DNA of 64,000 bases, taken from positions 1-64,000 of the forward strand of contig JAAHFN010000006.1 in NCBI GenBank assembly GCA_010672965.1, given 5' to 3'. Below are positions 41,766 to 51,328 of this stretch, one piece after another. Below the pieces are notes generated by a model. The model was not told the DNA's origin, made no database searches, and saw only the letters and a list, made by a program, of their open reading frames with translations. How positions within the stretch are numbered: the stretch's first letter is position 1; every line of letters begins with the position of its first letter. Origin of the DNA: Oscillatoria sp. SIO1A7 (GTDB taxonomy: Bacteria; Cyanobacteriota; Cyanobacteriia; Cyanobacteriales; Laspinemataceae). The position numbers and the translations under genes are program-made.

Positions 41766-43634
41766 TTATCGTGAATTGCGATCGTAAACCTTAGTCATAA
41801 ATCGATCGAAGCTCATCGTGCCGGATAAGGGTATAGAAGTTGTCGGCTCTAAGCCAAACTGCAATATTACCGCTTCAATTTGTTTTTTTTCGTAATCGGC
41901 GGTCGCAGGAGACCAGATAGGTTTAGCGCTATCAAACCAAACTAAGCGATCGTATTCGGGGCTTGCTTCGTTAAGAACTTTTTCCAAGGCTGGAGCCAAT
42001 TTGGAAGCGTCTCCGGCCAAGAGCGTTACCGGCATTTCTGAAGGAATATAATAGGCCAGCCGCAGGACATGACCCCAAGCCCTAGAATTCATGGCAATTA
42101 AGGTAGGCTTTGTCGGTGTGGAGGCGATCGCATCTGTCAATTGATGGAATGTAGAGCGGGATCTAAGAGTGTAGTCGCCAATGCTAATGGCCAAGTATAG
42201 CCCCAGTAGAATACTGGCTACTAAGGCGCGCGATCGCCCAGTTGCTTTTTCTATCCAAGCGGCGATTAGCAGCAAACACCCGGGCAAGATGAAAATTACG
42301 CTTCTTCCCCAGCCAAATCCTAAAGTAAATTTACCACCAATGACATCTGCTGCTAAGGCGAGCAAGAGGGGAAAGACTCCTAACAAAAGAGCAATTCCCA
42401 GAATTTGCCGAGCCCCCCGACGCCACAGAGCGATCGCTGCTATAGCCAAGACTGCGATCGCTCCTAGACCGGCTAAGAAGGCGATCGTGGATGGCAGGCT
42501 CGTTATCCAATCTCCAAGCAGTAAATGAATTCCGAGAACTTCTGCCACATCCCGGGAGTGCTTGAGCATTGCTGCTAAGAATCCAGGGGAGGCGTCAAAG
42601 CGACCAAAGTCAGCATTGCGCAATTGCTGCCGAGTGCCCCAGAGGAGCCAAGGAGTTGTAAGCAAAGCCCCAATCGCTACGAGCAATCCATGCTGCCACC
42701 AGTGCCGCCGGTCTAGGAATAGAATCATCGCTCCTAGGACGACTAGCCAATATATAAAGAGATAAAAGGTCATGCAGCCGGCTGTCACTGAGAAAATTAG
42801 CAGCAAATTCCAGAATAGTAGCGCTCTGGTTTGGGTAGATGAGGTTAATTCTGTATGGGTGTGGTCAAAACCCGTTGATAAAGATGGGATACCCCAGTCG
42901 GAGGATCCCCCCGAACCCCCCTTAAAAACGCCATCGGCAAGTTTGCCCCCCCTTCCAGAAGGGGGGGTTTGGGGGGGATCCTCTGCAACGACTTTTGACG
43001 ACGCCCATTCTGGATTTGCTTTTATATTTGGGGCAGGAGCTTGCAGCTTGATTACTTCCAGGAGAGCCCAGGCACTTAATATCGTCCAAAGTACGAGCGG
43101 CCCATACATCCGCAAGTTTAGGGAGTGAAATAAATAGAAAGGATTGGCGGCTAAGAGGGCAGCGAGTATAAGTCCGCCGCGATGTCCCAGAACTACTCGA
43201 CCCAAACCATAGGCACTGGCGATCGCCGCCACGCTTTCGATCGCGCCGAGACTGCGCGTTGCCGCCTCGCTATTGCCGAACAGGCGCAGCCAGAAATGCT
43301 GGCTGAGGAAAAACAGGGGCGGGTGGGGTTCGCCGCCGGCGAGTCCTCTGAGCAAGTTGGCGATCGTGCTGAAGACATTGCCAATTCCCGATTCCGGCGG
43401 CAAGCTCAACAGTTGCTGCAAGTCGGCCAAGAGAACCGGCGCATTTTCCGAGGGGCTAGAGTAGGCAATTTTTTGTCCGGTAAATAGAATTAAGGACAAT
43501 ACTTCGTCATACCAAAATTCGCGGTTGCCGAGATTGACAAAGCGCCAAAAAACCCCGAAGGCGATCGCTGCCATTAGCAATGCCTCTAGAGATAAAGGCC
43601 GAGGAAATGTAAGTTTAGGTATTCCTTTGCTCAT
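41766..43634 (-). CDS. GT39-like membrane glycosyltransferase
   Basis: 622 residues with about eleven membrane helices. The N-terminal GVFWRFVNLGNREFWYDEV carries the acidic pair of GT-C glycosyltransferases (PMT/ArnT type), which use a polyprenyl-phosphate sugar on the outer face of the membrane. A soluble C-terminal domain follows. A loop of about 30 residues (EDPPQTPPSGRGGKLADGVF then KGGSGGSSD) is encoded by a repeat element at 42903-42981 inserted in frame between helices. The acceptor is unknown. No close operon partners; the gene stands between repeats and cofH. Confidence 0.82.
   Translation of the reverse strand: MSKGIPKLTFPRPLSLEALLMAAIAFGVFWRFVNLGNREFWYDEVLSLILFTGQKIAYSSPSENAPVLLADLQQLLSLPPESGIGNVFSTIANLLRGLAGGEPHPPLFFLSQHFWLRLFGNSEAATRSLGAIESVAAIASAYGLGRVVLGHRGGLILAALLAANPFYLFHSLNLRMYGPLVLWTILSAWALLEVIKLQAPAPNIKANPEWASSKVVAEDPPQTPPSGRGGKLADGVFKGGSGGSSDWGIPSLSTGFDHTHTELTSSTQTRALLFWNLLLIFSVTAGCMTFYLFIYWLVVLGAMILFLDRRHWWQHGLLVAIGALLTTPWLLWGTRQQLRNADFGRFDASPGFLAAMLKHSRDVAEVLGIHLLLGDWITSLPSTIAFLAGLGAIAVLAIAAIALWRRGARQILGIALLLGVFPLLLALAADVIGGKFTLGFGWGRSVIFILPGCLLLIAAWIEKATGRSRALVASILLGLYLAISIGDYTLRSRSTFHQLTDAIASTPTKPTLIAMNSRAWGHVLRLAYYIPSEMPVTLLAGDASKLAPALEKVLNEASPEYDRLVWFDSAKPIWSPATADYEKKQIEAVILQFGLEPTTSIPLSGTMSFDRFMTKVYDRNSR
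42903..42981. repeat. GGATCCCCCC inverted repeat inside the glycosyltransferase
   Basis: GGATCCCCCCGAACCCCCCT near 42903 pairs with GGGGGGTTTGGGGGGGATCC ending at 42981. This is the 16424-16503 family lying in frame within a coding region. Confidence 0.85.
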
Positions 43635-43636
43635 AG

Positions 43637-43693
43637 GGAATTGGGAATTGGGAATGGGAAATTGGGAATGGGAAATTGGGAATGGGAAATTGG
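43637..43693. repeat. ATTGGGA / ATGGGAA heptamer repeat at a start codon
   Basis: About eight heptamers immediately upstream of the glycosyltransferase ATG (minus strand). The usual ribosome-site position is occupied by repeat DNA. Confidence 0.8.
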
Positions 43694-43798
43694 TTAATCT
43701 TTAAGGCTTAATGCTCAAATTGTAATAGTTTTTTGAGAAACCCGGTTTTTTCAACCCCCCGGGTTTCTGGCTAGTTTCTGAGAAACCAGTTTTTTTAT

Positions 43799-44119
43799 AA
43801 ACCCGTTTTTTTCAACAATACCAACGCCTATTTCCCGGGCGTTAATTGTAGGGGCGACAGCATTCCCGAGACAATCTTTGCTCTTTTCGCAAAAATCTAT
43901 TGTATTGGAATGCTTCGCCCTGGGTTGCATAGCCGTCTGGGGCTCGCGCATCCCTGTATAATAACTTTACCTTATAGCAACGGGGATGTCTCTGGGATGC
44001 TGCTGTCGCCCCTACATCCTTTGCACCAACGCCAACGTCAACGTCAACAGTTCAACCCAACCTACGAATCAAGGGGTTTTTGATTTTGGCGAAGGTATTG
44101 TTCAAAAAACCGGGTTTCT
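43799..44119. mobile_element. MITE-like element, CCGGTTTTTT family, large copy
   Basis: Left arm CCGTTTTTTTCAACAATACC then AACGCC, right arm TGGCGAAGGTATTG then AAAAAACCGGGTTTCT. The interior carries AGGGGCGACAGCATTCCCGA and an opposing GGGATGCTGCTGTCGCCCCT, another dispersed pair. An extra CCCGGTTTTT hairpin lies just left at 43738-43770. Confidence 0.65.
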
Positions 44120-44173
44120 GGCTAGTTTCTGGCTAAAATCTAAGATAATGCCAAAAAAACAGCTCGAACCCCC

Positions 44174-45325
44174 GTGAGTGCGAAAACAATTGATGCAATC
44201 CTGAACAAGGCCCTAGCTGGCGAGGATATATCTCCAGAAGAGGGAGTGGCGCTGCTAGAACAGACGGAACCTGCTGCCATCGAGGACATTAGAGTAACTG
44301 CAGACGCTCTGCGCCGGGAGCAAGCCGGAGAGATTGTCACCTATGTTATCAATCGCAATATCAATTTTACTAATATCTGCGAGCAGCACTGTAACTTTTG
44401 CGCTTTTCGCCGGGATGCTGGCGATCGCGGAGCCTATTGGTTGGACTGGGGACAAATAGAGGAAAAGGCAACTGATGCTGTCAGGCGGGGAGCTACAGAA
44501 ATCTGCATGCAGGGAGGTCTCAATCCCGAGGCCAAGGAAAAAGGAACTAAGGAAAAGGCAAATTCTTTGTCCTATTACCAAAAACTCATCCGCACGATTA
44601 AGGATAAATTTCCCCAATTGCACCTGCATGCTTTTTCGCCTCAAGAAGTGCAATTTATTGCCAGAGAAGACGATTTAAGCTACTCGGAGGTCATAGCGGC
44701 CCTGCGCGAGGCGGGAGTAGATTCGATGCCGGGAACTGCGGCGGAAGTCTTGGACGATAGGCTGCGGCAGGTTATTTGTCCCGAAAAAATTAACTCTGCT
44801 ACCTGGCTGGAAATTGTCGGGACTGCTCATAAGCTGGGGATGCCGACTACTAGCACTATGCTCTGCGGTCACATCGAGACTCCACAACAGCAGATAGGGC
44901 ATTTGCGCTCATTGCGCGATCTGCAACAAAACGCAGGCGATCGCGGCTATCCTACGGCGATTACAGAATTTATCTTGCTCCCCTTCGTTGGCGAAAAGGC
45001 TCCAGCCCCCTTGCGCCGTCGGGTTGGACGAGACCAGCCAATCCTAGCAGACAGCCTATTACTGACAGCAGTCGCTAGAATTTTTTTAGGTCGCTGGATT
45101 CCCAACCATCAACCAAGCTGGGTAAAACTGGGGCTAGCGGGAGCTACGGAAGCCCTCAACTGGGGGTGCAACGATATTGGGGGCACCTTGATGGAAGAAC
45201 ATATTACTACGATGGCAGGGGCCCAGGGAGGTAGTTGCCTGGAAGTCTCTTCCTTGCAAGCTGCAATCGGCGAGGTTGGCCGCCCCTACGCCCAAAGGGA
45301 TACGTTGTATCGGCATTTAAAATAG
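44174..45325 (+). CDS. cofH: FO synthase subunit 2 (CofH)
   Basis: 383 residues. Radical SAM enzyme that, with CofG, makes the deazaflavin FO from tyrosine and a flavin-pathway intermediate. In cyanobacteria FO serves as the antenna of a DNA photolyase. The iron-sulfur motif is C69-x3-C73-x2-C76 (CEQHCNFC), followed by AFRRD. Other family segments are [43 protein letters not shown] and [16 protein letters not shown] at 44174 is the start; no ATG fits as well. CofG is not in the window. The stop codon overlaps a repeat element. Confidence 0.92.
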   Translation: MSAKTIDAILNKALAGEDISPEEGVALLEQTEPAAIEDIRVTADALRREQAGEIVTYVINRNINFTNICEQHCNFCAFRRDAGDRGAYWLDWGQIEEKATDAVRRGATEICMQGGLNPEAKEKGTKEKANSLSYYQKLIRTIKDKFPQLHLHAFSPQEVQFIAREDDLSYSEVIAALREAGVDSMPGTAAEVLDDRLRQVICPEKINSATWLEIVGTAHKLGMPTTSTMLCGHIETPQQQIGHLRSLRDLQQNAGDRGYPTAITEFILLPFVGEKAPAPLRRRVGRDQPILADSLLLTAVARIFLGRWIPNHQPSWVKLGLAGATEALNWGCNDIGGTLMEEHITTMAGAQGGSCLEVSSLQAAIGEVGRPYAQRDTLYRHLK

Positions 45326-45464
45326 GATTTACGCATCTACGCTACGGGTAGGGGCAATCCCCCCGCGATTATCCTTACGGAGACGCTATGCGCCTAAGGC
45401 GCGCAGGCTCCGCCAACGCGAACGCCCCGAAGAATATCAAATATGGATATTTTGCGTAAGTCAC
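45324..45464. repeat. AGGACTTACGCA-family element carrying the gcgcctaaggcgc block
   Basis: Begins AGGATTTACGCA at the cofH stop and ends TTTTGCGTAAGTCA. Its interior is the block GTAGGGGCAATCCCCCCGCG to CAACGCGAACGCCCC also seen near 17030 and 49165. Two families are combined here. Confidence 0.65.
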
Positions 45465-45892
45465 TATAAAAGCTGAAAGCTCTTAACATTTCCTGCCGCG
45501 TTAGGCTAAGCCTAGGGTGTGGGAGGTGCCGGGGGTGTGAGGGGCGTGGGGCGTAAGGTACTGTAGGATAGTGTAAGATTTAGGGAAACATCGCTGCTCC
45601 TAAATGTAGTTCTATCGATAGGACATCTTGGCGGCTAGGGGGTTTAGGGATTTGAAACTGGGAACGATCCTCTGGGAACGATCCTGATGGGAAAGTCAAT
45701 AGACGCTCCATAGCCCCAAGGTCAACAGCCGCTTTTGTAGGGCACAAACGAGTTTTGAGTTCTGAGCTTAAGAGTTTTTAGTTTTATCAAAAATTTAAAA
45801 CTTAAAATTTAAACCTTAAAACTTAAACCTTAAAACTTAAACCTTAAAACTTTCCTAAATTAGCACCCCCTTGTCAATCTCAAATTCTGGGC
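45465..45892. other. Gap with short repeats, no gene
   Basis: About 430 bases. At 45770-45865 a CCTTAAAACTTAAA unit repeats three to four times in front of the GGDEF/EAL gene. The rest is unremarkable. Confidence 0.5.
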
Positions 45893-48800
45893 ATGAGTGT
45901 ATTATGGCAGCGCCGCATCGATCTGACGTGGCAGGCTCGAAATCTTTGGGTATCATTATTCCTGGTTGGCGCTACTTTGGCCGCCAGCTCCACAGCTTAT
46001 TTAAGCTACCAAGTCGTGCGGGGCTTAATTCTAGAGAATATTAAAGAAATAGCCCTATTGAAAATCCGGCATGGAGGCGAGGAAGTCGATAGATGGCTGG
46101 CCTCTCAGAAAAGAGACGCAGAAATACTGGCCAATACTCCCACGCTACGGACTATGGATTGGGAGGCGATCGCGCCTTATTTCAATTCAGAATTGCAAAG
46201 AAGACGAGACTTCACCAGTCTGTACCTGGGCTATGCCGACGGTTCTTTCTACAGCACTGCCAGCAAGGCAAGGAAAGAGAGTCTGGGAAACAGCCTACAT
46301 TTTAGCGAAGCAATGGCAGGGAAAATCTCAGTTTCCGCATCACTTCTAGATCCCTTGCGCAATTCACTTCCCCAGGACGATCGCAAGTTGCCGGGTCGTA
46401 AGGCCGCGCCGGCGCAAACTCTACAGCTAGAGTCTGGTGCTACTTGCGCGTCCTACATAGAGAGCCTATGCGTAAGTCCCGTTCCCAAGATTGCTATCTT
46501 GGCTCCGATCCGGTTGGGAAAAGGTAGCAATTCAGAGGTTATAGGCGTGGCTGGAGGAGAGATTAATATAGAACCGATGCTTGAGGCGATCGCCAGCCTA
46601 GAATATGGAGCTGGAAGTTATGGATTTATCCTCAATTCTGTAGGACAGCCAATTTTGCGACCGGAAGAAGGTAGCCTCGAAACCGGACTCGAAAGCAGCC
46701 GAAAAAATCAAAACGATCGGGAGAGTTTTTTAGATCCTAGGGAAAAGCTTTGGCAAGGCATAGCCTCCCAAATGATAGCCGGAAAAAGCAATATCGAGCT
46801 AGTAAAACTGAATGGCCGGTGGATTTATTTGGCTTATGCTCCTCTAAAGCAAGTTGATTGGTCAGTTGGCTTAGCGATTCCTCGCGAAAATCTAGAAAAA
46901 GAACTCAAGGCTCCCACTTTTGTGGCTTGGGTAGTAGGCGGGCTGCTAGGAGCTGCGACCCTGGCAGTTTTGCAACTGTTGGTAGTTTCTGAGCGAGCGA
47001 GAGTTTTTGCCGATCGACAAGCATTGCTTAACCGCTTGACCGGGCGGATTCGCGCTTCCTTAGAGTTGGAGCAAATATTGCAAACGACGGTTGAAGAAAT
47101 GGGAACTATGCTGGATTTAGAACGGGTGGCTTTTGGCTGGTATGACTCTCAAAAGCAAACCTTAGCAATTCAGTGGCAGTATCCCGAGCTAGATAGCGAT
47201 CGCCTTAAAATACGACTCGACAAGGACGGGCTGCAAGGCGATTATCTAACAGTCCCGGTAGCAACAGAAAAGGAAGTGCTGGGGTATTTGCTGCTGGCAA
47301 CTACGGAACGCAAGTTTTGGAGGCCAGCGCAAAAAGAACTGCTGCAAGCGGTGGCGGATTCTTTGGCGATCGCCATTACCCAGTCTCAGCTTTACACCCA
47401 GACCAAAGAAGAAGTCAAGCGTCTGGCGATCGCTCTAGACCAAGCCGCCTTAGTAGCGATCGCAGACGCTCGGGGCATCGTCACCTATGTTAATGATAAG
47501 TTTTGCGAAATTTGCCAATATTCTCAGGAAGAATTGCTAGGACAAGATTATAGAAAGCTTCCCACCCTGGAACCTTCCCAGCATTTATTGCAGGATATGT
47601 TCTGGAGCGAGAATCGCAACCAAATCTGGAAATCGGAGGTAAAACAAAGGGCCAAAGATGGCATTTATTATTGGGTAGATACCACTGTCTTTCCTTTTCC
47701 TTACTCAAAAGGAATGTCTCCCCAACATTTGATTGTATCCTTTGATATTACCCACCGCAAATGGGCGGAGGATCAATTGCGCTATCAAGCCTTGCACGAT
47801 GCTTTAACTGGGTTGCCCAACCGTACTTTATTGATGGAGAGGCTCAGAAATGCGATCGGCGAAACCAAACTCCATCCCGATTATAAATTTGCGCTCCTGT
47901 TCCTGGATCTCGATCGCTTTAAAGTAATTAACGATAGTCTAGGACATCTGATGGGCGATCGCTTGCTAGAAGCCTTTGCTCGCCGCTTGGAAAAAAGCTT
48001 GCGCGATACAGATATAGTTTCCCGCTTTGGCGGCGACGAATTCCTCCTACTCCTAGAGAATATCCAATCTCCAGAAGATGCAACCAGCATGGCCGATAGA
48101 ATTCAGAAAGAGCTGACATCTCCCTTTAATATATCTGGATATGAAGTCTTCGCTACTGCCAGCATTGGCATAGCTCTCGGTTCCAATCGCTACCAGCAAC
48201 CGGAAGATGTAATTCGCGATGCAGACACCGCCATGTATAGCGTCAAAAGCAACGGCAAAGCGGACTATGCTGTATTTGACCAAGCTATGCACGATCGCGC
48301 CGTCCAGCTCCTCAAGTTAGAACAAGATCTGCGGCGAGCCGTAGATCGTCAAGAATTCCAACTCTACTACCAGCCGATTGTCTGCCTGAAAACGGGTAAA
48401 ATTGCCGGATTTGAAGCTTTGGTGCGCTGGCAGAATGGCGAGAGTTTAGTTTCCCCAGTAGATTTTATTCCTTTGGCAGAAGAAACCCGCTTAATCATCC
48501 CTCTTGGTAAATGGATTTTGGCTACAGCTTGCCAGCAGCTAGCATTGTGGCAGCAAGAGTTTCCCCAGGAGTCTTGCACCCTGACTGTCGCGGTAAACGT
48601 ATCTGTGGTGCAACTGAGAAATGACTTTATTTTTATTCTCGATCGCATTCTCCAGACAATCGGTACAATTTCTCCAGGTTTGAAAATAGAGATTACCGAG
48701 AGCGCCATGATGCAAGATGTCAAGATAACTCAAGCTTTGCTGGAGCAACTGCACCAGCGCCAGGTGCCGGTATCTATTGACGACTTTGGCACTGGCTATT

Positions 48801-49087
48801 CTTCTCTTGCTTATCTTTCTCAATTGGCGATCGACACTTTGAAAATAGACCGTTCTTTTGTCAAGGAGATGAATCTAGAGCCAGAACAGCTACAAATTGT
48901 CAAGGCCATAGTTACTCTGGCTCGCAGTATCGGAATGGAGCTGGTTGCAGAGGGTGTGGAAACAAAAGACCAATTGGAAAGATTGCAAGAGTTGGGATGC
49001 CAATACGGACAAGGTTACTTTTTTTCCCGTCCCCTCACTGCTGAAGGAGCAACGGCATTGCTATCAGAAGGGTTACCATTATTTTAA
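45893..49087 (+). CDS. Membrane sensor diguanylate cyclase / c-di-GMP phosphodiesterase
   Basis: 1064 residues. A membrane helix (about 20-45), an extracytoplasmic Cache-like sensor (about 50-335), a second helix (about 345-365), GAF (about 380-500), PAS (about 510-625), GGDEF (about 635-795) and EAL (about 805-1060). The cyclase site RFGGDEF is intact, with a possible inhibitory RxxD (RDTD) five residues before it. The EAL domain keeps FEALVRW, NVSVVQL, EITES, DDFGTGYSSL, KIDRSFV and EGVET. Both synthesis and breakdown of c-di-GMP are possible; the sensor and PAS would decide which. Part of the sensor (GATCASYIESLCVSPVP, about 184-200) is encoded by an inserted repeat. Confidence 0.93.
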   Translation: MSVLWQRRIDLTWQARNLWVSLFLVGATLAASSTAYLSYQVVRGLILENIKEIALLKIRHGGEEVDRWLASQKRDAEILANTPTLRTMDWEAIAPYFNSELQRRRDFTSLYLGYADGSFYSTASKARKESLGNSLHFSEAMAGKISVSASLLDPLRNSLPQDDRKLPGRKAAPAQTLQLESGATCASYIESLCVSPVPKIAILAPIRLGKGSNSEVIGVAGGEINIEPMLEAIASLEYGAGSYGFILNSVGQPILRPEEGSLETGLESSRKNQNDRESFLDPREKLWQGIASQMIAGKSNIELVKLNGRWIYLAYAPLKQVDWSVGLAIPRENLEKELKAPTFVAWVVGGLLGAATLAVLQLLVVSERARVFADRQALLNRLTGRIRASLELEQILQTTVEEMGTMLDLERVAFGWYDSQKQTLAIQWQYPELDSDRLKIRLDKDGLQGDYLTVPVATEKEVLGYLLLATTERKFWRPAQKELLQAVADSLAIAITQSQLYTQTKEEVKRLAIALDQAALVAIADARGIVTYVNDKFCEICQYSQEELLGQDYRKLPTLEPSQHLLQDMFWSENRNQIWKSEVKQRAKDGIYYWVDTTVFPFPYSKGMSPQHLIVSFDITHRKWAEDQLRYQALHDALTGLPNRTLLMERLRNAIGETKLHPDYKFALLFLDLDRFKVINDSLGHLMGDRLLEAFARRLEKSLRDTDIVSRFGGDEFLLLLENIQSPEDATSMADRIQKELTSPFNISGYEVFATASIGIALGSNRYQQPEDVIRDADTAMYSVKSNGKADYAVFDQAMHDRAVQLLKLEQDLRRAVDRQEFQLYYQPIVCLKTGKIAGFEALVRWQNGESLVSPVDFIPLAEETRLIIPLGKWILATACQQLALWQQEFPQESCTLTVAVNVSVVQLRNDFIFILDRILQTIGTISPGLKIEITESAMMQDVKITQALLEQLHQRQVPVSIDDFGTGYSSLAYLSQLAIDTLKIDRSFVKEMNLEPEQLQIVKAIVTLARSIGMELVAEGVETKDQLERLQELGCQYGQGYFFSRPLTAEGATALLSEGLPLF
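46440..46488 (+). repeat. AGGACTTACGCA-family half-element inside the GGDEF/EAL gene
   Basis: GCTACTTGCGCGTCCTACAT through CTATGCGTAAGTCCC matches the right half of the intergenic family (compare 23459-23506, GGTGCGCGGTGCGACACCCT to ATGCGTAAGTCCT). It is read in frame. Confidence 0.7.
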
Positions 49088-49139
49088 ATAATGCAGTAAG
49101 CTATTAGCTGTCAGCAGTCAGCAGTCAGCTAAAGTCCTG

Positions 49140-49318
49140 CTATTATCTAAGTCACAGTATCTGTAGGGGCAATCCCCCCGCGATTCAAGGGAAGCGGAGA
49201 CGCTAAGCGCCTAAGGCGCGCAGGCTACGCTCCCCGCGAACGCCCCAGAGCAACCGGGGCGGGCACGGGGAACCCCTACAGATGCTGTAACTGTTTAACA
49301 GGATTTGATATTAGATTG
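49140..49318. repeat. Composite dispersed repeat
   Basis: Contains CTGTAGGGGCAATCCCCCCG, GAGACGCTAAGCGCCTAAGG and, on the right, GGGGCGGGCACGGGGA with ACAGGATTTGATAT, a remnant of the 24643 family. A CAGTCAG/CTGTCAG short repeat lies just upstream. Confidence 0.65.
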
Positions 49319-49424
49319 TAAATTTGACTGCGGACTTTGCAATCAAATTTACAACTAAATTTAGTTGCGGACTTTGGATCTATCTTCGCTAAAATTGCAT
49401 AAGAAGCAACTACCACTAACGGAT

Positions 49425-50135
49425 ATGAGATAGACCCCGAACTCCAACTCCGAGGAAGAATTTGCCGAAGCCTCTCAGCATTGGAAACTAGAAAAACTAT
49501 ACGCAGACTTAGCTGCGGTCAATAAAATTTGGGCACGTCATACCAGAAGGTATCTGACCCGAGAATAAAAGGCGCATTTGCGCGGATTGCTCTGCGGCTA
49601 TAGTCCCGATGAAATTGCCGAAAAGATCCACAAAGATATAAGTCGAATTAGACCGCAGTTCGAGCGCCTCTCTCCTTTAGGGAAAGAGACTTTGTACGGC
49701 CTCGCTCTGGAACGGCATCCGGTGCAGCTCGATACTTTAAAGGAGAACCTATGGTCGAGGGTTTCGGGGAGCAAATTAATCCAAGCTATCCATTCTCTGT
49801 TAAGGCGATCGCTCGTAGAAAAAGCTACCGAAAACCAACAGGTCTGGTTTTCCCTCCAGCCCGTGGTGATGAAATATATCCGCGATCGATTGATAGAGCA
49901 AATCTGCCAAGACGTGCTAGCGGTTCTGAGCCAGCGATCGCTCTCTTGCCCCAGCCTGCTCGGGAGCCGGCTGATACTACAGTTTCAGTCCCGCCGCCAA
50001 TCGGATTATAAGGCAGCCAATTACCGATCGCTTTTAGAGGCGATCGAGACAAAGTTGCGCTCTCTATTCAGGTCCGAGAATTCTGTTAGTCTAGAAGAGG
50101 TACTGGAGCAAATTTTAATAGCGATCGACAGTTAG
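49425..50135 (+). pseudogene. STAND-type regulator remnant with NTPase domain deleted
   Basis: From ATG 49425 the frame meets TAG at codon 3 and TAA at 49566-49568, yet the reading between and after them is protein-like: EEEFAEASQHWKLEKLYADL, then KAHLRGLLCGYSPDEIAEKI, a typical N-terminal helix-turn-helix of cyanobacterial NB-ARC regulators. It continues without a P-loop into ERHPVQLDTLKENLW and QVWFSLQPVVMKYIRDRLIE, typical of the winged helix that normally follows the NTPase. So the NB-ARC domain has been lost and two stops have arisen. A short product could still start at TTG 49578, but I regard it as decayed. Confidence 0.6.
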
Positions 50136-50168
50136 CGGTCCGCAGTTAAGGGGAGGAGAAAAGCAACG

Positions 50169-51197
50169 ATGACGCGACTTATTTACGACCAGTTTTCCAA
50201 GGATTTGCTAGAGGAACTTTTGTCCCCTTACGGCCAGGTCCATCCAGCTCAAAACGTCGCTTCAGAAGTGCTAGAAATAGACGTGTACTTTACCCCCAAT
50301 CCCCAGTCAGAAGATCGGGATGGGCCTTTGGGACTATTAGGACGCTTGGCTCTCGGGAGTCCAAGCCCTTCTTTATTTGAACCCTTTCGCAACGCAGCCA
50401 CTGAGGATGAAATCCTCTCCTGCATCACTAAACTGTCCCTGGCACGCAAGAGTTTACAGCGCGAGGCCAACCGCCAGAAAGTCAAACTGCAAAAGCAGGC
50501 ATTGCCTAAGTTATGGATTCTGACCCCCACGGCATCGAAGGCCCTATTGAAAGGTTTTAGAGCCGAGGAAGACGAAAAGGTTTCGGGACTGCATTGGCTG
50601 GCAGACTCTTTTAGAACTGCTATTATAGCTATCCATAAGCTACCCACCACTCCAGAAACCCTTTGGTTAAGACTGCTGGGGCGAGGAAAAGTTCAAAAAC
50701 AGGCTCTAGACGACCTGGAGGGACTTGCCCTAGACGACCCACTGCGCTCCAATACGTTAAGCTTGTTCTATACTTTAAAGAAACATTTGGAAGCGCAAGT
50801 AAATTTAGACACTAGCGATCGGCGGTTAGTTATGAGATTAACACCTCTTTATCAACAAGAACGCGAACAAATTTTGCGCGAAGCAGAGCAACGAGGTCTC
50901 CAACAAGGTCTCCAGCAGGGCCTCCAGCAGGGTATCGAACAAGGTATTGAACAAGGTATTGAACAAGGTATTGAACAAGGTATCGAACGGGGTATCGAAC
51001 AAGGTATCGAACGGGGTCTCCAGCAGGGGGAGCGTCTGATTGTAGAAAACTTGCTCTTGGCCCGCTTTGGCGAATTGGACGAAGGATTGGCGGCAATTAT
51101 CGAGCCAATTATTGCTTTACCGCCCCAAGAGTTTACGCCCTTACTCCTGCAGCTATCCCTGGAGGAACTTTTGGCTAGGTTTGGCCGAGAAAATTAA
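50169..51197 (+). CDS. Rpn/DUF4351-like protein with Gln-Gly repeat linker
   Basis: 342 residues. Same plan as the gene at 32842: N-terminal nuclease-like domain (YDQFSKDLLEELLSPYGQV, SEVLEIDVYFTP), middle domain (LPKLWILTPTASKALL, TPETLWLRLLGRGKVQKQAL) and C-terminal helical domain (LLLARFGELDEGLAAII). Between them is a GIEQGIEQ/GLQQ repeat (about 238-285) encoded by a 12-base DNA repeat. The acidic nuclease residues look only partly kept, so activity is uncertain. GGGGAGGAG lies 11 bases before the ATG. It stands among decaying genes but is itself intact. Confidence 0.7.
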   Translation: MTRLIYDQFSKDLLEELLSPYGQVHPAQNVASEVLEIDVYFTPNPQSEDRDGPLGLLGRLALGSPSPSLFEPFRNAATEDEILSCITKLSLARKSLQREANRQKVKLQKQALPKLWILTPTASKALLKGFRAEEDEKVSGLHWLADSFRTAIIAIHKLPTTPETLWLRLLGRGKVQKQALDDLEGLALDDPLRSNTLSLFYTLKKHLEAQVNLDTSDRRLVMRLTPLYQQEREQILREAEQRGLQQGLQQGLQQGIEQGIEQGIEQGIEQGIERGIEQGIERGLQQGERLIVENLLLARFGELDEGLAAIIEPIIALPPQEFTPLLLQLSLEELLARFGREN

Positions 51198-51220
51198 AAA
51201 CGGGAGGTTACAAGCCTATA

Positions 51221-51312
51221 AGGGATTTCCAAGAAATAAATTACCCAATTCGTAGGACGGGCGTCCCGCCTGTCCGGTGCCGAGAGGGAGAAATATTTGT
51301 TTGGAAATCCCT
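51221..51312. repeat. Inverted-repeat element at the kinase truncation point
   Basis: Ends AGGGATTTCCAA and TTGGAAATCCCT, enclosing the GTAGGACGGGCGTCCCGCCT palindrome that also appears inside the STAND gene. It lies exactly where the kinase N-lobe should be encoded. Confidence 0.7.
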
Positions 51313-51328
51313 CTGGGAGCAGGAGGTT

